Positions 14,890-24,272 of a stretch of DNA of 49,893 nucleotides are shown piece after piece; position 1 is the stretch's first letter, and each line of letters opens with the position of its first letter. Position numbers and translations under genes: made by a program. The notes under the pieces were generated by a model. That model ran no database searches, was not told where the DNA came from, and saw nothing but the letters and a program-made list of their open reading frames with translations. Source of the DNA: Lachnospiraceae bacterium (GTDB taxonomy: Bacteria; Bacillota; Clostridia; Lachnospirales; Lachnospiraceae); contig JAFRXK010000071.1 of NCBI GenBank assembly GCA_017442865.1, positions 1-49,893 on the forward strand, read 5' to 3'.

Positions 14890-15917
14890 GATATTTTAGA
14901 ATCCTTTCTTTTTCCGATTGTAATATATGCGACTACAGTAAATATTGCACTGACCAGCAGCTCGGTATAGAAGCTTAACCCTCTTGTAACAATCAATGCC
15001 GGAACAGTAATAGCACCGAATACAGGAACAAACATCTCTAGGAACAGCCTTTCGCTGATGCCCATGCCGCCCGGAAGCGGGAGCATATCAACAGCTACAG
15101 AAATCATACCCTGCAAAAGCACTATGGTTATCATGCCTGTACCTTGTAATCCGAAGGATTTGTACACCAGCCATGTAACAAAGAAATAGAAAAATCTTTG
15201 AACGATGGTTATAAGCAGTACATTTATAATAACATTTATGTGTGTCCAGAAATAAGTTGAAACATTGCGGTATTGCTCCATAATGCCTTCAAATTTTTTG
15301 ATACGATACTCTTTGTCCTTGAGAATATGAAGCTTGCATAAAAAGTTAATAATGCTGAGCATAATCTTTGTGGCAAGAGTAGGATGGAACACCAGTAAGC
15401 ACATGGCGGTTACGCTGAATATGTTAAGCGCAATGCCAAGATGCATCCATCCTGTAACCGGGCGGAGATATTCCATAACCGGCTCCGGCTTTAATATCAA
15501 AACAAGAACGCCTATAATTACAAGTACAAACTTGTAGGTGATAGTAACTATCATAAGAATAACCGTGGATACAGCCACCGGAATCCTGTCCTTTTTCATG
15601 AAGTATATCTGCATAGGCTGTCCGCCTGTAGCAGACGGAGTGATACAGCTGAAGAAAAAACCTACAAAGGAATACAGGAAGCAGTGTGTAAGTTGTGTTC
15701 TTTGCCCAAATGTATTCATCATATAATGAATAATTACAGATTCACCGCCTATGAAAAATAATATGCTGATGACCGCCGCTATCCAGTAATAAAGGTTTGA
15801 ATGCTCTATTGCAGCAGCTATCTTGCCCAGGTCTTCGCCATGAAACACATAAAATATGGTCAGACCGAAAATAAGCAATACGAATACCGCATTAAGGATT
15901 TTTTTGTTTCGACTCAT
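14886..15917 (-). CDS. Flippase-like / LPG-synthase transmembrane-domain protein
   Basis: This is a polytopic protein of about 343 residues with roughly eight helices. It belongs to the UPF0104 / lysylphosphatidylglycerol synthase transmembrane family. Typical features are the SFVGFFFSCITPSATGGQPMQ segment and the later DMLPLPGGMGISE motif. The aminoacyl-transferase domain of MprF is absent, so it cannot make lysyl-PG; a lipid-translocating role is inferred from the family. I use the ATG at 15917; a TTG 18 bases further upstream is the alternative. Either start overlaps the upstream PAP2 gene by at least 26 bases, so translation is coupled. Confidence 0.8.
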   Translation of the reverse strand: MSRNKKILNAVFVLLIFGLTIFYVFHGEDLGKIAAAIEHSNLYYWIAAVISILFFIGGESVIIHYMMNTFGQRTQLTHCFLYSFVGFFFSCITPSATGGQPMQIYFMKKDRIPVAVSTVILMIVTITYKFVLVIIGVLVLILKPEPVMEYLRPVTGWMHLGIALNIFSVTAMCLLVFHPTLATKIMLSIINFLCKLHILKDKEYRIKKFEGIMEQYRNVSTYFWTHINVIINVLLITIVQRFFYFFVTWLVYKSFGLQGTGMITIVLLQGMISVAVDMLPLPGGMGISERLFLEMFVPVFGAITVPALIVTRGLSFYTELLVSAIFTVVAYITIGKRKDSKIS

Positions 15918-16638
15918 AGTAAAACCCGCTTTCAAAAATTCTGTGGCATATCCTGTCGAAAAATCTCTCTACATACTTGTATAAATCAGTATGGAAAGAA
16001 ATATAGAAACAAAGATATGACAAAGCTATTCCCCCGATTAAATCAATAATATAATGCTGTTTTGTAAACTGGGTTGAAATACATACAAGTATAGCAAATA
16101 TTAATGAAAAGATTATGTAGCCCTTGGGCAGTCTTTTACTTTTCCTGATACCCATATAACAATTCCAGCTTACAAGACAGTGAATCGATGGAAAAAGATT
16201 TATCGGTTTATCAAGAAAGAATATCAATCTAACCAGCCAACTGAAGAAATCAGTGCCTACAACCTCAGGTCTGACATTTGTAGTGGGTATCAATATAAAA
16301 AATATACCGCATATTACTCGTGAAATCAAATCTGCAGTTACAAATCGGAAGCAGTGTTCATTGCCCTCGCGTGAAGCAAGAATATAATTAATTGCCCAGA
16401 AAAGGTAACAGACTACATATATAATAATCCATTCCTTTGCAAAAGGAACTTTTCTGTCAAAGGCATTTGTAAAATCGTATTTTGTTCGATTTGCGTCTAT
16501 AAGCTGCGTGCCCCAGTATATCATACAGTTAAATACGAAACAGGATATAAGCGGTATTACACCGTACTGGGGAGCTATCCTGCTTAAGTATTTGTCGTAG
16601 AAAGCACCAAACGATGTCTTCTTATTTTTATGTGCCAT
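15892..16638 (-). CDS. PAP2-superfamily membrane phosphatase or phosphotransferase
   Basis: This 248-residue membrane protein has about six helices. The PAP2 catalytic elements are LFPSIHCLVSW and HYIIDLIGG, which match the PSxH and Hx3D pattern of the Aur1/inositolphosphotransferase-like branch. The KxxxxxxRP motif of classical lipid phosphatases is not evident. It may dephosphorylate phosphatidate or a pyrophosphate lipid, or transfer a head group. The start is ATG 16638 with GAGGAAA upstream. It opens the lipid operon PAP2 - flippase-like - pssA - psd. Confidence 0.8.
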   Translation of the reverse strand: MAHKNKKTSFGAFYDKYLSRIAPQYGVIPLISCFVFNCMIYWGTQLIDANRTKYDFTNAFDRKVPFAKEWIIIYVVCYLFWAINYILASREGNEHCFRFVTADLISRVICGIFFILIPTTNVRPEVVGTDFFSWLVRLIFFLDKPINLFPSIHCLVSWNCYMGIRKSKRLPKGYIIFSLIFAILVCISTQFTKQHYIIDLIGGIALSYLCFYISFHTDLYKYVERFFDRICHRIFESGFYYESKQKNP

Positions 16639-16668
16639 AATTATTTCCTCATTATATATTCGCAAATA

Positions 16669-16743
16669 TATAATGTGGAAATCTAAAGGAATACCATTTA
16701 GACCTTCACATTATATTATAGCGTTATTTTATATTGTATTCAA
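16669..16743 (-). promoter_or_regulatory. Promoter and leader dyad of the lipid operon
   Basis: Read on the minus strand, TTGAAT (16743-16738), 17 nt, TATAAT (16720-16715) form a strong promoter. Immediately downstream is a large imperfect dyad: ATAATGTG (16670-16677) with CACATTAT (16707-16714), and inside it TCTAAA (16682-16687) with TTTAGA (16697-16702). It spans the predicted transcription start and ends about 30 nt before the start codon. It could be a repressor site or a 5' mRNA hairpin. Confidence 0.65.
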
Positions 16744-16763
16744 GAAATTATCAACCTAACTTT

Positions 16764-16805
16764 GCATTTGTTTTAAAAAATGGACAATATTTTATTGGCA
16801 AATGC
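16764..16805 (-). terminator. Weak dyad after the FeoB-associated gene
   Basis: GCATTTG (16764-16770) and CAAATGC (16799-16805) are inverted repeats directly behind the stop codon at 16806. A small inner hairpin, CAATA-AAA-TATTG, is followed on the minus strand by a T-run. This is plausible as a terminator but weak. Confidence 0.35.
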
Positions 16806-16946
16806 TTATTTAAGGGTGCAAAAACCGCATTGCGAGCAGTCGTGATGACAGCCGGAGCCTTTTTTGCGGCTGCGGATTGTTAAAAATATAGAAAAAACAA
16901 TAAGTGCTGCAACTATAAATATTATAATAAAATCCCAGATATTCAT
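16806..16946 (-). CDS. FeoB-associated Cys-rich membrane protein
   Basis: This 46-residue protein has a single N-terminal transmembrane helix (about 5-25), a basic RSRKK patch and a C-terminal cysteine cluster, GCHHDCSQCGFC. This is the pattern of the FeoB_associated family found next to ferrous iron transporters. The Cys/His cluster probably binds iron at the cytoplasmic face. GGAGA lies before the ATG at 16946; longer upstream frames have no ribosome binding site. It follows the feoAB gene on the same strand after 118 nt. Confidence 0.88.
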   Translation of the reverse strand: MNIWDFIIIFIVAALIVFSIFLTIRSRKKGSGCHHDCSQCGFCTLK

Positions 16947-17064
16947 ACGTATCTCCGTTTCATCGCCGTATGCGGCATAAAAATAAAACAACTGTATATA
17001 AAAGCTTAAGCGGCAGGGAATGTTATCATGCCGTTGCCTAAATAAATATGCTTTGTACAGAATA

Positions 17065-19428
17065 TTATACAAGCATAAATATAAGCCTTACCGCTAAAGC
17101 CGCAAGCCATGCCACGGCGCACTGCCATAAAACTACGCCCACAGCCCATTTCGCACCCAGCTCACGCCTGATTGCTGCTATAGCGGCAACGCATGGAGTA
17201 TAAAGCAGTGAAAATACAAGCAGGGCAGCAGCGGTAGCGTGTGATAACGCCGCACTGACATTCTGTGAGAATAATATGCCAAGGGTTGATACCACGCTTT
17301 CCTTTGCCATAAAGCCGCTGATAAGCGAGGTGCATATACGCCAGTCACCGAGTCCGACAGGCTTCATCAAAGGAACTAAAAGTCCTGCAATCATTGCGAG
17401 AATGCTGTCCTTTGAGTCTGTCACAAGATTAAAATGCAAATCAAAGCTCTGCAGTAACCATATAACAACAGTAGCTATAAGGATAACAGAGAATGCCCTC
17501 TGTAAAAAGTCCTTTGCCTTTTCCCATAAAAGCTGTGCGACATTCTTCGGTCCCGGCATGCGGTAATTTGGAAGCTCCATAACAAACGGCACTGCCTCGC
17601 CCTTAAAAATAGTGCCCTTAAATAATATGGCGGCAAGAATGCCCATGATTATTCCCAGAACATAAAGACCTACAATGATAACCACCTTGTGCTCAGGGAA
17701 AAATGCATTTACGAAGAATGCATATATAGGAAGCTTTGCGGTACAGCTCATAAACGGCGTGAGTATAATGGTCATCTTTCTGTCACGCTCACTCGGAAGA
17801 GTACGGGTAGACATTACGGCAGGAACCGTACATCCAAAGCCTATAAGCATAGGAACGATGCTTCGTCCGGACAGACCGATTTTTCTAAGCAGCTTGTCCA
17901 TAAAGAAGGCGACGCGCGCAATATAACCGCTGTCCTCTAAAAGCGACAGGAAGAAAAACAGTGTAACTATAATAGGAAGAAAGCTCAGCACACTGCCTAC
18001 GCCGGCGAATATACCTTTAATAATCAGTCCGTGAAGCACCTCGTTGACATTTGCGGAAGTAAGCGCCTTATCGGTTATCTCCGAAAGACTGTCGATTCCT
18101 GTTTCAAGCAGACCCTGCAAAAATGCGCCGATGACGCCGAAGGTCAGCCAGAAGACCAGTCCCATTATAATAATAAATGAAGGAATTGCTGTATATTTTC
18201 CTGTAAGTATGCGGTCAATCTTTTCACTGCGTATACTCTCTTTGCTTTGACGCGGCTTGATAACTGTCTTTTCACATACCTTATGTATAAATGCAAAACG
18301 CATGTCTGCAATGGCGGCGCTTCTGTCAAGCCCGCGCTCGCTTTCCATCTGCAGTACAATATGTTCAACCATCTCGGTTTCGTTTGTATCGAGCATAAGC
18401 CGGTTAAGTATAATGGAGTCGCCCTCAATTATCTTGCTTGCGGCAAATCTTACCGGAATACCTTTGTCCTTTGCATGGTCCTCAATCAGATGGCTGATAC
18501 CGTGCAGACAGCGGTGAACAGCGCCTCCGTTATCATTTTCATCGCAAAAGTCCTGACGCAGAGGCTTTTCACGATAGAAGGCAACATGAACCGCATGCTC
18601 TATAAGCTCATTTATACCATAATTCTTCGCAGCTGAAATCGGGACAACCGGAACGCCGAGCAGCGCCTCCATCTGGTTTATATCAATGGTTCCGCCGTTT
18701 GCCCTGACCTCATCCATCATGTTAAGCGCAACAACCATTGGAACATTCATCTCCAGAAGCTGCATTGTAAGATAGAGGTTTCTCTCGATATTCGTAGCGT
18801 CAACAATGTTGATGATTGCATTTGGCTTGTTTTCAAGCACGAAATTTCTTGATACAATCTCCTCACTGCTGTATGGGGACATTGAATAAATGCCAGGCAG
18901 GTCGGTAACAAGGGTATTCGGGTAGCCTTTAATAGGACCGTCCTTTCTGTCAACGGTAACACCCGGAAAGTTGCCGACGTGCTGGTTTGCACCGGTGAGC
19001 TGGTTAAACAGCGTGGTTTTGCCGCAGTTCTGGTTGCCTACAAGTGCAAATGTAAGGATGGTGTCCTCAGGCAGCGGGTCGCCGCTTCCCTTCGGATGGA
19101 ACTTTCCACCCTCGCCAAGTCCCGGATGAACCGAGGAAGGCTTTTTTGCCTTTTTATCATCGGCGGCTTTTTTTGTGTCGGCAGGCTTTGCTGCTGCATT
19201 TACATCAATCGGAGTGATAATGATTTTGTCTGCGTCTGCAATGCGCAGGGTCAGCTTATATCCGTGAATCATAACCTCAAGCGGGTCGCCGAGAGGGGCG
19301 TATTTTACAACCGTCACCTCTGCGCCGGGGATGACGCCCATATCTAAAAAATGCTGGCGCAGTGCGCCTTCGCCGCCTACTGAGGTGACTCTGGCAGCTT
19401 TGCCTATTTCAAGTTCCTTCAGAGTCAT
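17065..19428 (-). CDS. feoB: Ferrous iron transporter, FeoA-FeoB fusion
   Basis: This 787-residue protein imports Fe2+ across the cytoplasmic membrane. Residues 1-75 form a FeoA SH3-like domain (LGDPLEVMIHGYKLTLR). A Lys/Ala/Gly-rich linker (about 76-123) joins it to the FeoB G domain, with G1 GNQNCGKT (131-138), G3 DLPG (176-179) and G4 NMMD. The C-terminal half has the gate domains, including IGFGCTVPAVMSTRTL. In most bacteria FeoA is a separate protein. I start at MTLKELEIG (19428) because AGAGG precedes it; the upstream frame extension lacks a site. The Cys-rich partner gene follows. Confidence 0.95.
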   Translation of the reverse strand: MTLKELEIGKAARVTSVGGEGALRQHFLDMGVIPGAEVTVVKYAPLGDPLEVMIHGYKLTLRIADADKIIITPIDVNAAAKPADTKKAADDKKAKKPSSVHPGLGEGGKFHPKGSGDPLPEDTILTFALVGNQNCGKTTLFNQLTGANQHVGNFPGVTVDRKDGPIKGYPNTLVTDLPGIYSMSPYSSEEIVSRNFVLENKPNAIINIVDATNIERNLYLTMQLLEMNVPMVVALNMMDEVRANGGTIDINQMEALLGVPVVPISAAKNYGINELIEHAVHVAFYREKPLRQDFCDENDNGGAVHRCLHGISHLIEDHAKDKGIPVRFAASKIIEGDSIILNRLMLDTNETEMVEHIVLQMESERGLDRSAAIADMRFAFIHKVCEKTVIKPRQSKESIRSEKIDRILTGKYTAIPSFIIIMGLVFWLTFGVIGAFLQGLLETGIDSLSEITDKALTSANVNEVLHGLIIKGIFAGVGSVLSFLPIIVTLFFFLSLLEDSGYIARVAFFMDKLLRKIGLSGRSIVPMLIGFGCTVPAVMSTRTLPSERDRKMTIILTPFMSCTAKLPIYAFFVNAFFPEHKVVIIVGLYVLGIIMGILAAILFKGTIFKGEAVPFVMELPNYRMPGPKNVAQLLWEKAKDFLQRAFSVILIATVVIWLLQSFDLHFNLVTDSKDSILAMIAGLLVPLMKPVGLGDWRICTSLISGFMAKESVVSTLGILFSQNVSAALSHATAAALLVFSLLYTPCVAAIAAIRRELGAKWAVGVVLWQCAVAWLAALAVRLIFMLV

Positions 19429-19449
19429 GATATTATACCTCTCTTTTGC

Positions 19450-19496
19450 AATGATTATCTTTTGGTAAAATACGAACGCTAATTGAAGGCTCGTAT
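19450..19496 (-). promoter_or_regulatory. Fur-like half-box and dyad upstream of feoAB
   Basis: AATGATTATC at 19450-19459 matches ten bases of the Fur consensus and lies 21 nt before the feoAB start. Just upstream, ATACGA (19470-19475) and TCGTAT (19491-19496) form a 6-bp dyad. Iron repression through Fur or a DtxR-type regulator is plausible; the box is only a partial match. Confidence 0.4.
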
Positions 19497-19510
19497 AAAA
19501 TACTATGGCA

Positions 19511-19543
19511 AAAATGAGGCATCCCAATTATAGGAATGCCTTA
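19511..19543 (-). terminator. Candidate terminator between the membrane-anchored gene and feoAB
   Basis: AGGCAT (19517-19522) pairs with ATGCCT (19536-19541). On the minus strand the hairpin is followed by CATTTTTG. It would end transcription of the gene at 19576-20082 before feoAB. Confidence 0.5.
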
Positions 19544-19575
19544 AATTAATGATACGTAAATAATAATGTAAGAAG

Positions 19576-20082
19576 TTATTTCTTTTTAGATTTCTTAGTG
19601 TCCTTGCCTGCCTTGGCATCATTCTGATTCTTCATGGCTTCAAGCTTGTCCTTTGCCCTCTGTAAAAACTTCTTCTTTGCAGGAGCGGAAAGAACAGCGC
19701 CCCTCATACCTTTAACGTCTGTGATATAAATACCGCTTACGGTAGCCTTGACCTCCTGCTTAACCGGAATCTTGTCAAAAACTGCGGCGTCACACATAAG
19801 AGACATAACTCTCGGACCAACCTTAGCTTTAACAACCGGCACCTTTGTCAGACGCGCATACTTCGGAGTCTGCTCGTAAACAACCTTCGGAAGACCTGAA
19901 TCCTTAAGCTTCATCTTCTTCTTATCAATGATAAGCATTGATACGGTCTGCGCCATGGAATCCATCATGGCCTTCTGGGATGCCTGTCTTTTCTCAAGAC
20001 GCTTGCCGAGAAAGTAAAAAACGATTCCTAAAACAAGCGCGATAACTGTTAATACTATAAGCACAATTAAAAATGGTTTCAT
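19576..20082 (-). CDS. Membrane-anchored hypothetical protein
   Basis: This 168-residue protein starts with one hydrophobic helix (residues about 3-26), a basic GKRLEKRQASQK segment, a soluble region with predicted beta-strands and a very lysine-rich tail ending in KKSKKK. No catalytic motif is visible. The start is ATG 20082 with AGGAGGG 8 nt upstream, shorter than the open frame. It lies divergent from rpoB on the minus strand. I do not recognise the family; the soluble part should face the cytoplasm if the basic patch follows the positive-inside rule. Confidence 0.65.
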   Translation of the reverse strand: MKPFLIVLIVLTVIALVLGIVFYFLGKRLEKRQASQKAMMDSMAQTVSMLIIDKKKMKLKDSGLPKVVYEQTPKYARLTKVPVVKAKVGPRVMSLMCDAAVFDKIPVKQEVKATVSGIYITDVKGMRGAVLSAPAKKKFLQRAKDKLEAMKNQNDAKAGKDTKKSKKK

Positions 20083-20219
20083 TATGTAAAACCCTCCTGC
20101 GTTCAAAATATATGTAATTATAACATTCAAAGAAGCATTATTCAAGCTAGTTATTATATTAATTAATGCAGACGAAAGAAAAATTGTATTAATTCTATAT
20201 AAAAAAAGCAAAATTCAAA

Positions 20220-20248
20220 TTGACTTATTGATTTTGATGTGTTACTAT
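20220..20248 (+). promoter_or_regulatory. Promoter of rpoB-rpoC
   Basis: TTGACT (20220-20225), 17 nt, TACTAT (20243-20248) is a good sigma-A promoter 163 nt before rpoB. It suggests that rpoBC is transcribed on its own here; no ribosomal protein gene (rplJ/rplL) precedes it in the window. Confidence 0.65.
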
Positions 20249-20315
20249 GTAAGTTGCATTATATTGGCATAATGCCCTCATGTACGTTATTGAGAGAGTA
20301 GTTTATTAATTTTAT

Positions 20316-20385
20316 TTAGCCTGATTGCTTGTTTTTTATGGACAATGAGGCTAATGCAAGCAGCTTTAAAACTGTTATACACAGT
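20316..20385 (+). promoter_or_regulatory. Structured rpoB leader with competing stems
   Basis: TTAGCCT (20316-20322) pairs with AGGCTAA (20348-20354), and TGCTTG (20326-20331) pairs with CAAGCA (20357-20362). The order A-B-A'-B' means that the two stems either exclude each other or form a tight pseudoknot. A third small hairpin, ACTGT-TATAC-ACAGT (20371-20385), lies just before the ribosome binding site. The rest of the roughly 330-base gap holds the promoter and AT-rich sequence only. Confidence 0.5.
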
Positions 20386-20411
20386 ATAAAGAAAACAGGA
20401 GTGAGACGTCA

Positions 20412-23400
20412 ATGGAAAAATGCAGAATACGTCCGGTCTCAACCGGAAAAGGCCTTAGAATGAGTTATTCGAGGCAGAAAGAGGTAATTGACATACCTAA
20501 TCTCATTGAGATTCAGAAGAATTCCTACCAGTGGTTTTTGGATGAAGGCTTAAAAGAGGTTTTGGATGACATATCTCCTATAGCTGATTTCAGCGGACAT
20601 TTAAGCCTTGAGCTTGTTGGTTTCGAGCTTTGCAAGAATGATGTCAAGTATACAATTGACGAGTGCAAGGAGAGAGACGCAACATATGCTGCACCTTTAA
20701 AGGTGAAAGTAAGACTGATTAACAAGGAGACCGAAGAGATCAGTGAACATGAGATTTTTATGGGCGATTTGCCACTCATGACAGATACAGGTTCATTTGT
20801 TATTAACGGTGCAGAAAGAGTCATAGTAAGCCAGCTCGTGCGTTCACCTGGTATTTATTATGGAATTGCACACGACAAATTAGGTAAGAAGTTATATTCA
20901 TGTACAGTAATCCCTAACAGGGGTGCGTGGCTTGAGTATGAAACAGATTCCAATGATGTTTTCTCCGTAAGAGTTGACCGTACCAGAAAGGTTCCTGTAA
21001 CAGTTCTTATCCGTGCACTCGGCGTAGGAACAAATGAAGAGATAAGAGAGCTTTTCGGTGAAGAGCCAAAGATAGAAGCAAGTATTGCAAAGGATGTTTC
21101 GGATAACTATCAGGACGGACTTCTTGAGTTATACAGAAAGATTCGTCCGGGCGAGCCGTTATCGGTAGACAGCGCCGAGACACTTATCAACGGAATGTTC
21201 TTTGATTCAAGAAGATATGACCTTGCAAAGGTAGGAAGATATAAGTTTAATAAGAAGCTTCATTTCAAGAGCAGGGCCGCAGGACATATTCTTGCCGAGG
21301 ACGTTGTTGATGAGACGACCGGAGAGGTTATCGCAGAGGCAGGAACAAAGCTTACAAAGAGTCTTGCAACCGATATCCAGAACACCGCAGTTCCTTATAT
21401 TTATCTTGACTGTGAGGGACGCAAGGTTAAGGTATTATCAAACCTTATGGTAGATATAGAGAAGTATGTTCCTTTTGCTGCAAAGGATGCAGGCGTTACA
21501 GAGCTTGTATTTTATCCTGTGCTCAAGGAGTTGCTTGAAGAGTATGGCGAGGATGAGGAAGCATTAAAGGAGGCAGTACGCAGCCGCTTAAACGACCTTA
21601 TACCGAAGCACATTACTAAGGAAGATATATTTGCATCAATCAATTACAACATGCATCTTGAGTATGGCGTGGGCAATGATGATGATATTGACCACCTCGG
21701 CAACAGACGTATCCGTGCGGTCGGAGAGCTTTTACAGAACCAGTACAGAATCGGTTTCTCGCGTATGGAGCGTGTTGTAAGAGAGAGAATGACAACTCAG
21801 GACCTTGAAGGGGTTACCCCTCAGTCTCTTATCAATATTAAGCCTGTAACTGCAGCAGTTAAGGAATTCTTCGGAAGCTCACAGCTGTCACAGTTCATGG
21901 ACCAGAACAACCCGCTTTCAGAGCTTACTCATAAGAGACGTCTTTCAGCGCTCGGACCTGGCGGACTTTCAAGAGACCGTGCCGGATTCGAGGTTCGAGA
22001 TGTTCACTACTCACATTATGGTAGAATGTGTCCGATTGAGACGCCTGAAGGTCCTAACATCGGTCTTATCAACTCACTTGCTACCTATGCAAGGGTAAAT
22101 GAATACGGTTTCGTTGAAGCGCCTTACCGTGTTGTAGATAAGAGTGTTGACCCTAAGAATCCTATCGTTACTGATGAGGTTATTTACCTTACGGCAGATG
22201 AAGAGGACAACTATATAGTTGCACAGGCTAACGAACAGCTTGATGAAGAAGGACATTTTGTTCGTAACAATGTTTCGGGACGTTTCCGTGATGAGACATC
22301 AGAGTTCCAGAAGCATACTATTGATTTGATGGACGTATCACCTAAGATGGTATTCTCGGTTGCTACATCCATGATTCCTTTCCTTCAGAATGATGATGCA
22401 AACCGTGCGCTCATGGGTTCAAACATGCAGCGTCAGGCAGTTCCGCTTTTATTTACCGAGGCTCCTGTAGTAGGTACAGGTATGGAGAATAAGGCGGCAG
22501 TCGATTCAGGCGTATGTGTAGTAGCCAGAAATGACGGTGTTGTAGAGCGTTCGGCATCAAATGAAATTATTATTAAGAATGATAACGGTAACAGAGATGT
22601 ATACCGCCTTACAAAGTTTAAGAGAAGCAACCAGAGCAACTGCTACAACCAGAAGCCTATAGTATTTGTGGGCGACAGAGTAAAGAAGGGCGATGTTATC
22701 GCAGACGGTCCTTCAACTCATATGGGCGAGATTGCACTCGGAAAGAACCCTCTCATCGGATTTATGACATGGGAAGGCTACAACTACGAGGATGCTGTTC
22801 TTTTAAGCGAAAGACTTGTTCAGGATGATGTTTATACATCGGTTCATATAGAAGAATACGAGGCAGAAGCAAGAGATACAAAGCTCGGACCTGAGGAGAT
22901 TACAAGGGATGTACCGGGCGTTGGTGATGATGCACTTAAGGACCTTGATGAGAGAGGTATTATCCGCATCGGCGCTGAGGTTCGTGCAGGCGATATCCTT
23001 GTCGGCAAGGTTACTCCTAAGGGAGAGACAGAGCTTACGGCAGAGGAGAGACTTCTCCGTGCAATCTTCGGTGAGAAGGCAAGAGAGGTAAGAGACACAT
23101 CACTTAAGGTTCCTCACGGCGCTTACGGTATCGTTGTGGATGCCAAGGTATTTACAAGAGAAAACGGCGATGAGCTTTCACCGGGTGTTACACAGACGGT
23201 TCGTATTTATATTGCTCAGAAGAGAAAGATTTCTGTTGGTGATAAGATGGCAGGCCGTCATGGTAACAAGGGTGTTGTTTCGAGAGTACTTCCTGTAGAG
23301 GATATGCCATTCCTTCCAAACGGCCGTCCGCTTGATATCGTGCTTAATCCTCTGGGCGTTCCTTCACGTATGAACATCGGACAGGTGCTCGAGATTCATT

Positions 23401-24254
23401 TAAGCCTTGCTGCAAAGGCACTCGGCTTCAACATTACTACACCGGTATTCGACGGTGCAGATGAAAATGATATTATGGACACACTCGACCTTGCAAATGA
23501 TTATGTAAATCTTGAGTGGGAAGAGTTTGTAGAAAAATATACAGGCGTTATCAGGGATGACGTTATGGAATTCCTTGATGAGAACAAGGATCACAGAGAG
23601 CTCTGGAAGGGCGTCCCAATAAGCAGAGACGGTAAGGTTCGTCTCCGTGACGGTAGAACAGGAGAGTATTTTGACAGTCCTGTTACAATCGGACACATGC
23701 ATTACTTAAAGCTTCATCACCTTGTTGATGATAAGATTCACGCCCGTTCAACAGGTCCTTACTCACTCGTTACACAGCAGCCGCTCGGTGGTAAAGCACA
23801 GTTCGGCGGACAGCGTTTCGGTGAGATGGAGGTTTGGGCTCTTGAGGCTTATGGTGCTGCATATACTCTGCAGGAGATTCTTACGGTTAAGTCTGATGAT
23901 GTTGTCGGACGTGTTAAGACCTATGAGGCTATCATCAAGGGCGAGAACATTCCTCAGTCAGGCGTGCCTGAATCATTCAAGGTTCTTATAAAAGAGCTTC
24001 AGTCACTCGGACTTGATATCAAGCTTTTAAGAGAAGACAATACCGAGGTCCAGATGATGGAGACAACAGAGTATGGCAATACGGACTTCAATGCTCTGCT
24101 TAATGATAAGACGTTCAATAATTATGAGGAGTCATATGCTGATTACGGATATCAGGAGCAGGTTATTGAGGGCGAGGAATTTGTCAGCGTTGAAAAAGAG
24201 AGCAGCAGTGATGATGGCTATGAAGATAGCTATGTTGATGATTATGAAGACTAA
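20412..24254 (+). CDS. rpoB: DNA-directed RNA polymerase subunit beta
   Basis: This is the 1280-residue beta subunit of the core polymerase. The rifampicin region (about 485-525) reads [19 protein letters not shown] followed by [20 protein letters not shown], with the sensitive-type Gln, Asp, His, Arg and Ser residues all present. The catalytic-side motifs [15 protein letters not shown] and HSTGPY-like [31 protein letters not shown] are near the C-terminus, split here by their order in the protein. About 55 residues beyond the conserved end form an acidic, Tyr/Ser-rich tail. The start is ATG 20412 with AGGAG 10 nt before. rpoC follows after 18 nt. Confidence 0.98.
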   Translation: MEKCRIRPVSTGKGLRMSYSRQKEVIDIPNLIEIQKNSYQWFLDEGLKEVLDDISPIADFSGHLSLELVGFELCKNDVKYTIDECKERDATYAAPLKVKVRLINKETEEISEHEIFMGDLPLMTDTGSFVINGAERVIVSQLVRSPGIYYGIAHDKLGKKLYSCTVIPNRGAWLEYETDSNDVFSVRVDRTRKVPVTVLIRALGVGTNEEIRELFGEEPKIEASIAKDVSDNYQDGLLELYRKIRPGEPLSVDSAETLINGMFFDSRRYDLAKVGRYKFNKKLHFKSRAAGHILAEDVVDETTGEVIAEAGTKLTKSLATDIQNTAVPYIYLDCEGRKVKVLSNLMVDIEKYVPFAAKDAGVTELVFYPVLKELLEEYGEDEEALKEAVRSRLNDLIPKHITKEDIFASINYNMHLEYGVGNDDDIDHLGNRRIRAVGELLQNQYRIGFSRMERVVRERMTTQDLEGVTPQSLINIKPVTAAVKEFFGSSQLSQFMDQNNPLSELTHKRRLSALGPGGLSRDRAGFEVRDVHYSHYGRMCPIETPEGPNIGLINSLATYARVNEYGFVEAPYRVVDKSVDPKNPIVTDEVIYLTADEEDNYIVAQANEQLDEEGHFVRNNVSGRFRDETSEFQKHTIDLMDVSPKMVFSVATSMIPFLQNDDANRALMGSNMQRQAVPLLFTEAPVVGTGMENKAAVDSGVCVVARNDGVVERSASNEIIIKNDNGNRDVYRLTKFKRSNQSNCYNQKPIVFVGDRVKKGDVIADGPSTHMGEIALGKNPLIGFMTWEGYNYEDAVLLSERLVQDDVYTSVHIEEYEAEARDTKLGPEEITRDVPGVGDDALKDLDERGIIRIGAEVRAGDILVGKVTPKGETELTAEERLLRAIFGEKAREVRDTSLKVPHGAYGIVVDAKVFTRENGDELSPGVTQTVRIYIAQKRKISVGDKMAGRHGNKGVVSRVLPVEDMPFLPNGRPLDIVLNPLGVPSRMNIGQVLEIHLSLAAKALGFNITTPVFDGADENDIMDTLDLANDYVNLEWEEFVEKYTGVIRDDVMEFLDENKDHRELWKGVPISRDGKVRLRDGRTGEYFDSPVTIGHMHYLKLHHLVDDKIHARSTGPYSLVTQQPLGGKAQFGGQRFGEMEVWALEAYGAAYTLQEILTVKSDDVVGRVKTYEAIIKGENIPQSGVPESFKVLIKELQSLGLDIKLLREDNTEVQMMETTEYGNTDFNALLNDKTFNNYEESYADYGYQEQVIEGEEFVSVEKESSSDDGYEDSYVDDYED

Positions 24255-24272
24255 TAGAAGGGAGAGCCAGAA
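24242..24272 (+). other. rpoB-rpoC junction
   Basis: The rpoB stop TAA (24252-24254) is separated from the rpoC ATG by 18 nt containing GGGAG (24260-24264). There is no hairpin or promoter, which supports a single rpoBC transcript with separate initiation. Confidence 0.7.

Noticed and set aside
14886..15917. Lysyl-phosphatidylglycerol synthase (MprF)
   Set aside because: Only the membrane half is present; the aminoacyl-transferase domain is missing.
20316..20362. rpoB leader as a firm H-type pseudoknot
   Set aside because: Loop 3 would have only 2 nt to cross a 7-bp stem, which is strained; competing hairpins are more likely.
21868..21985. Rifampicin-resistance substitution in rpoB
   Set aside because: All classic positions show the sensitive-type residues.
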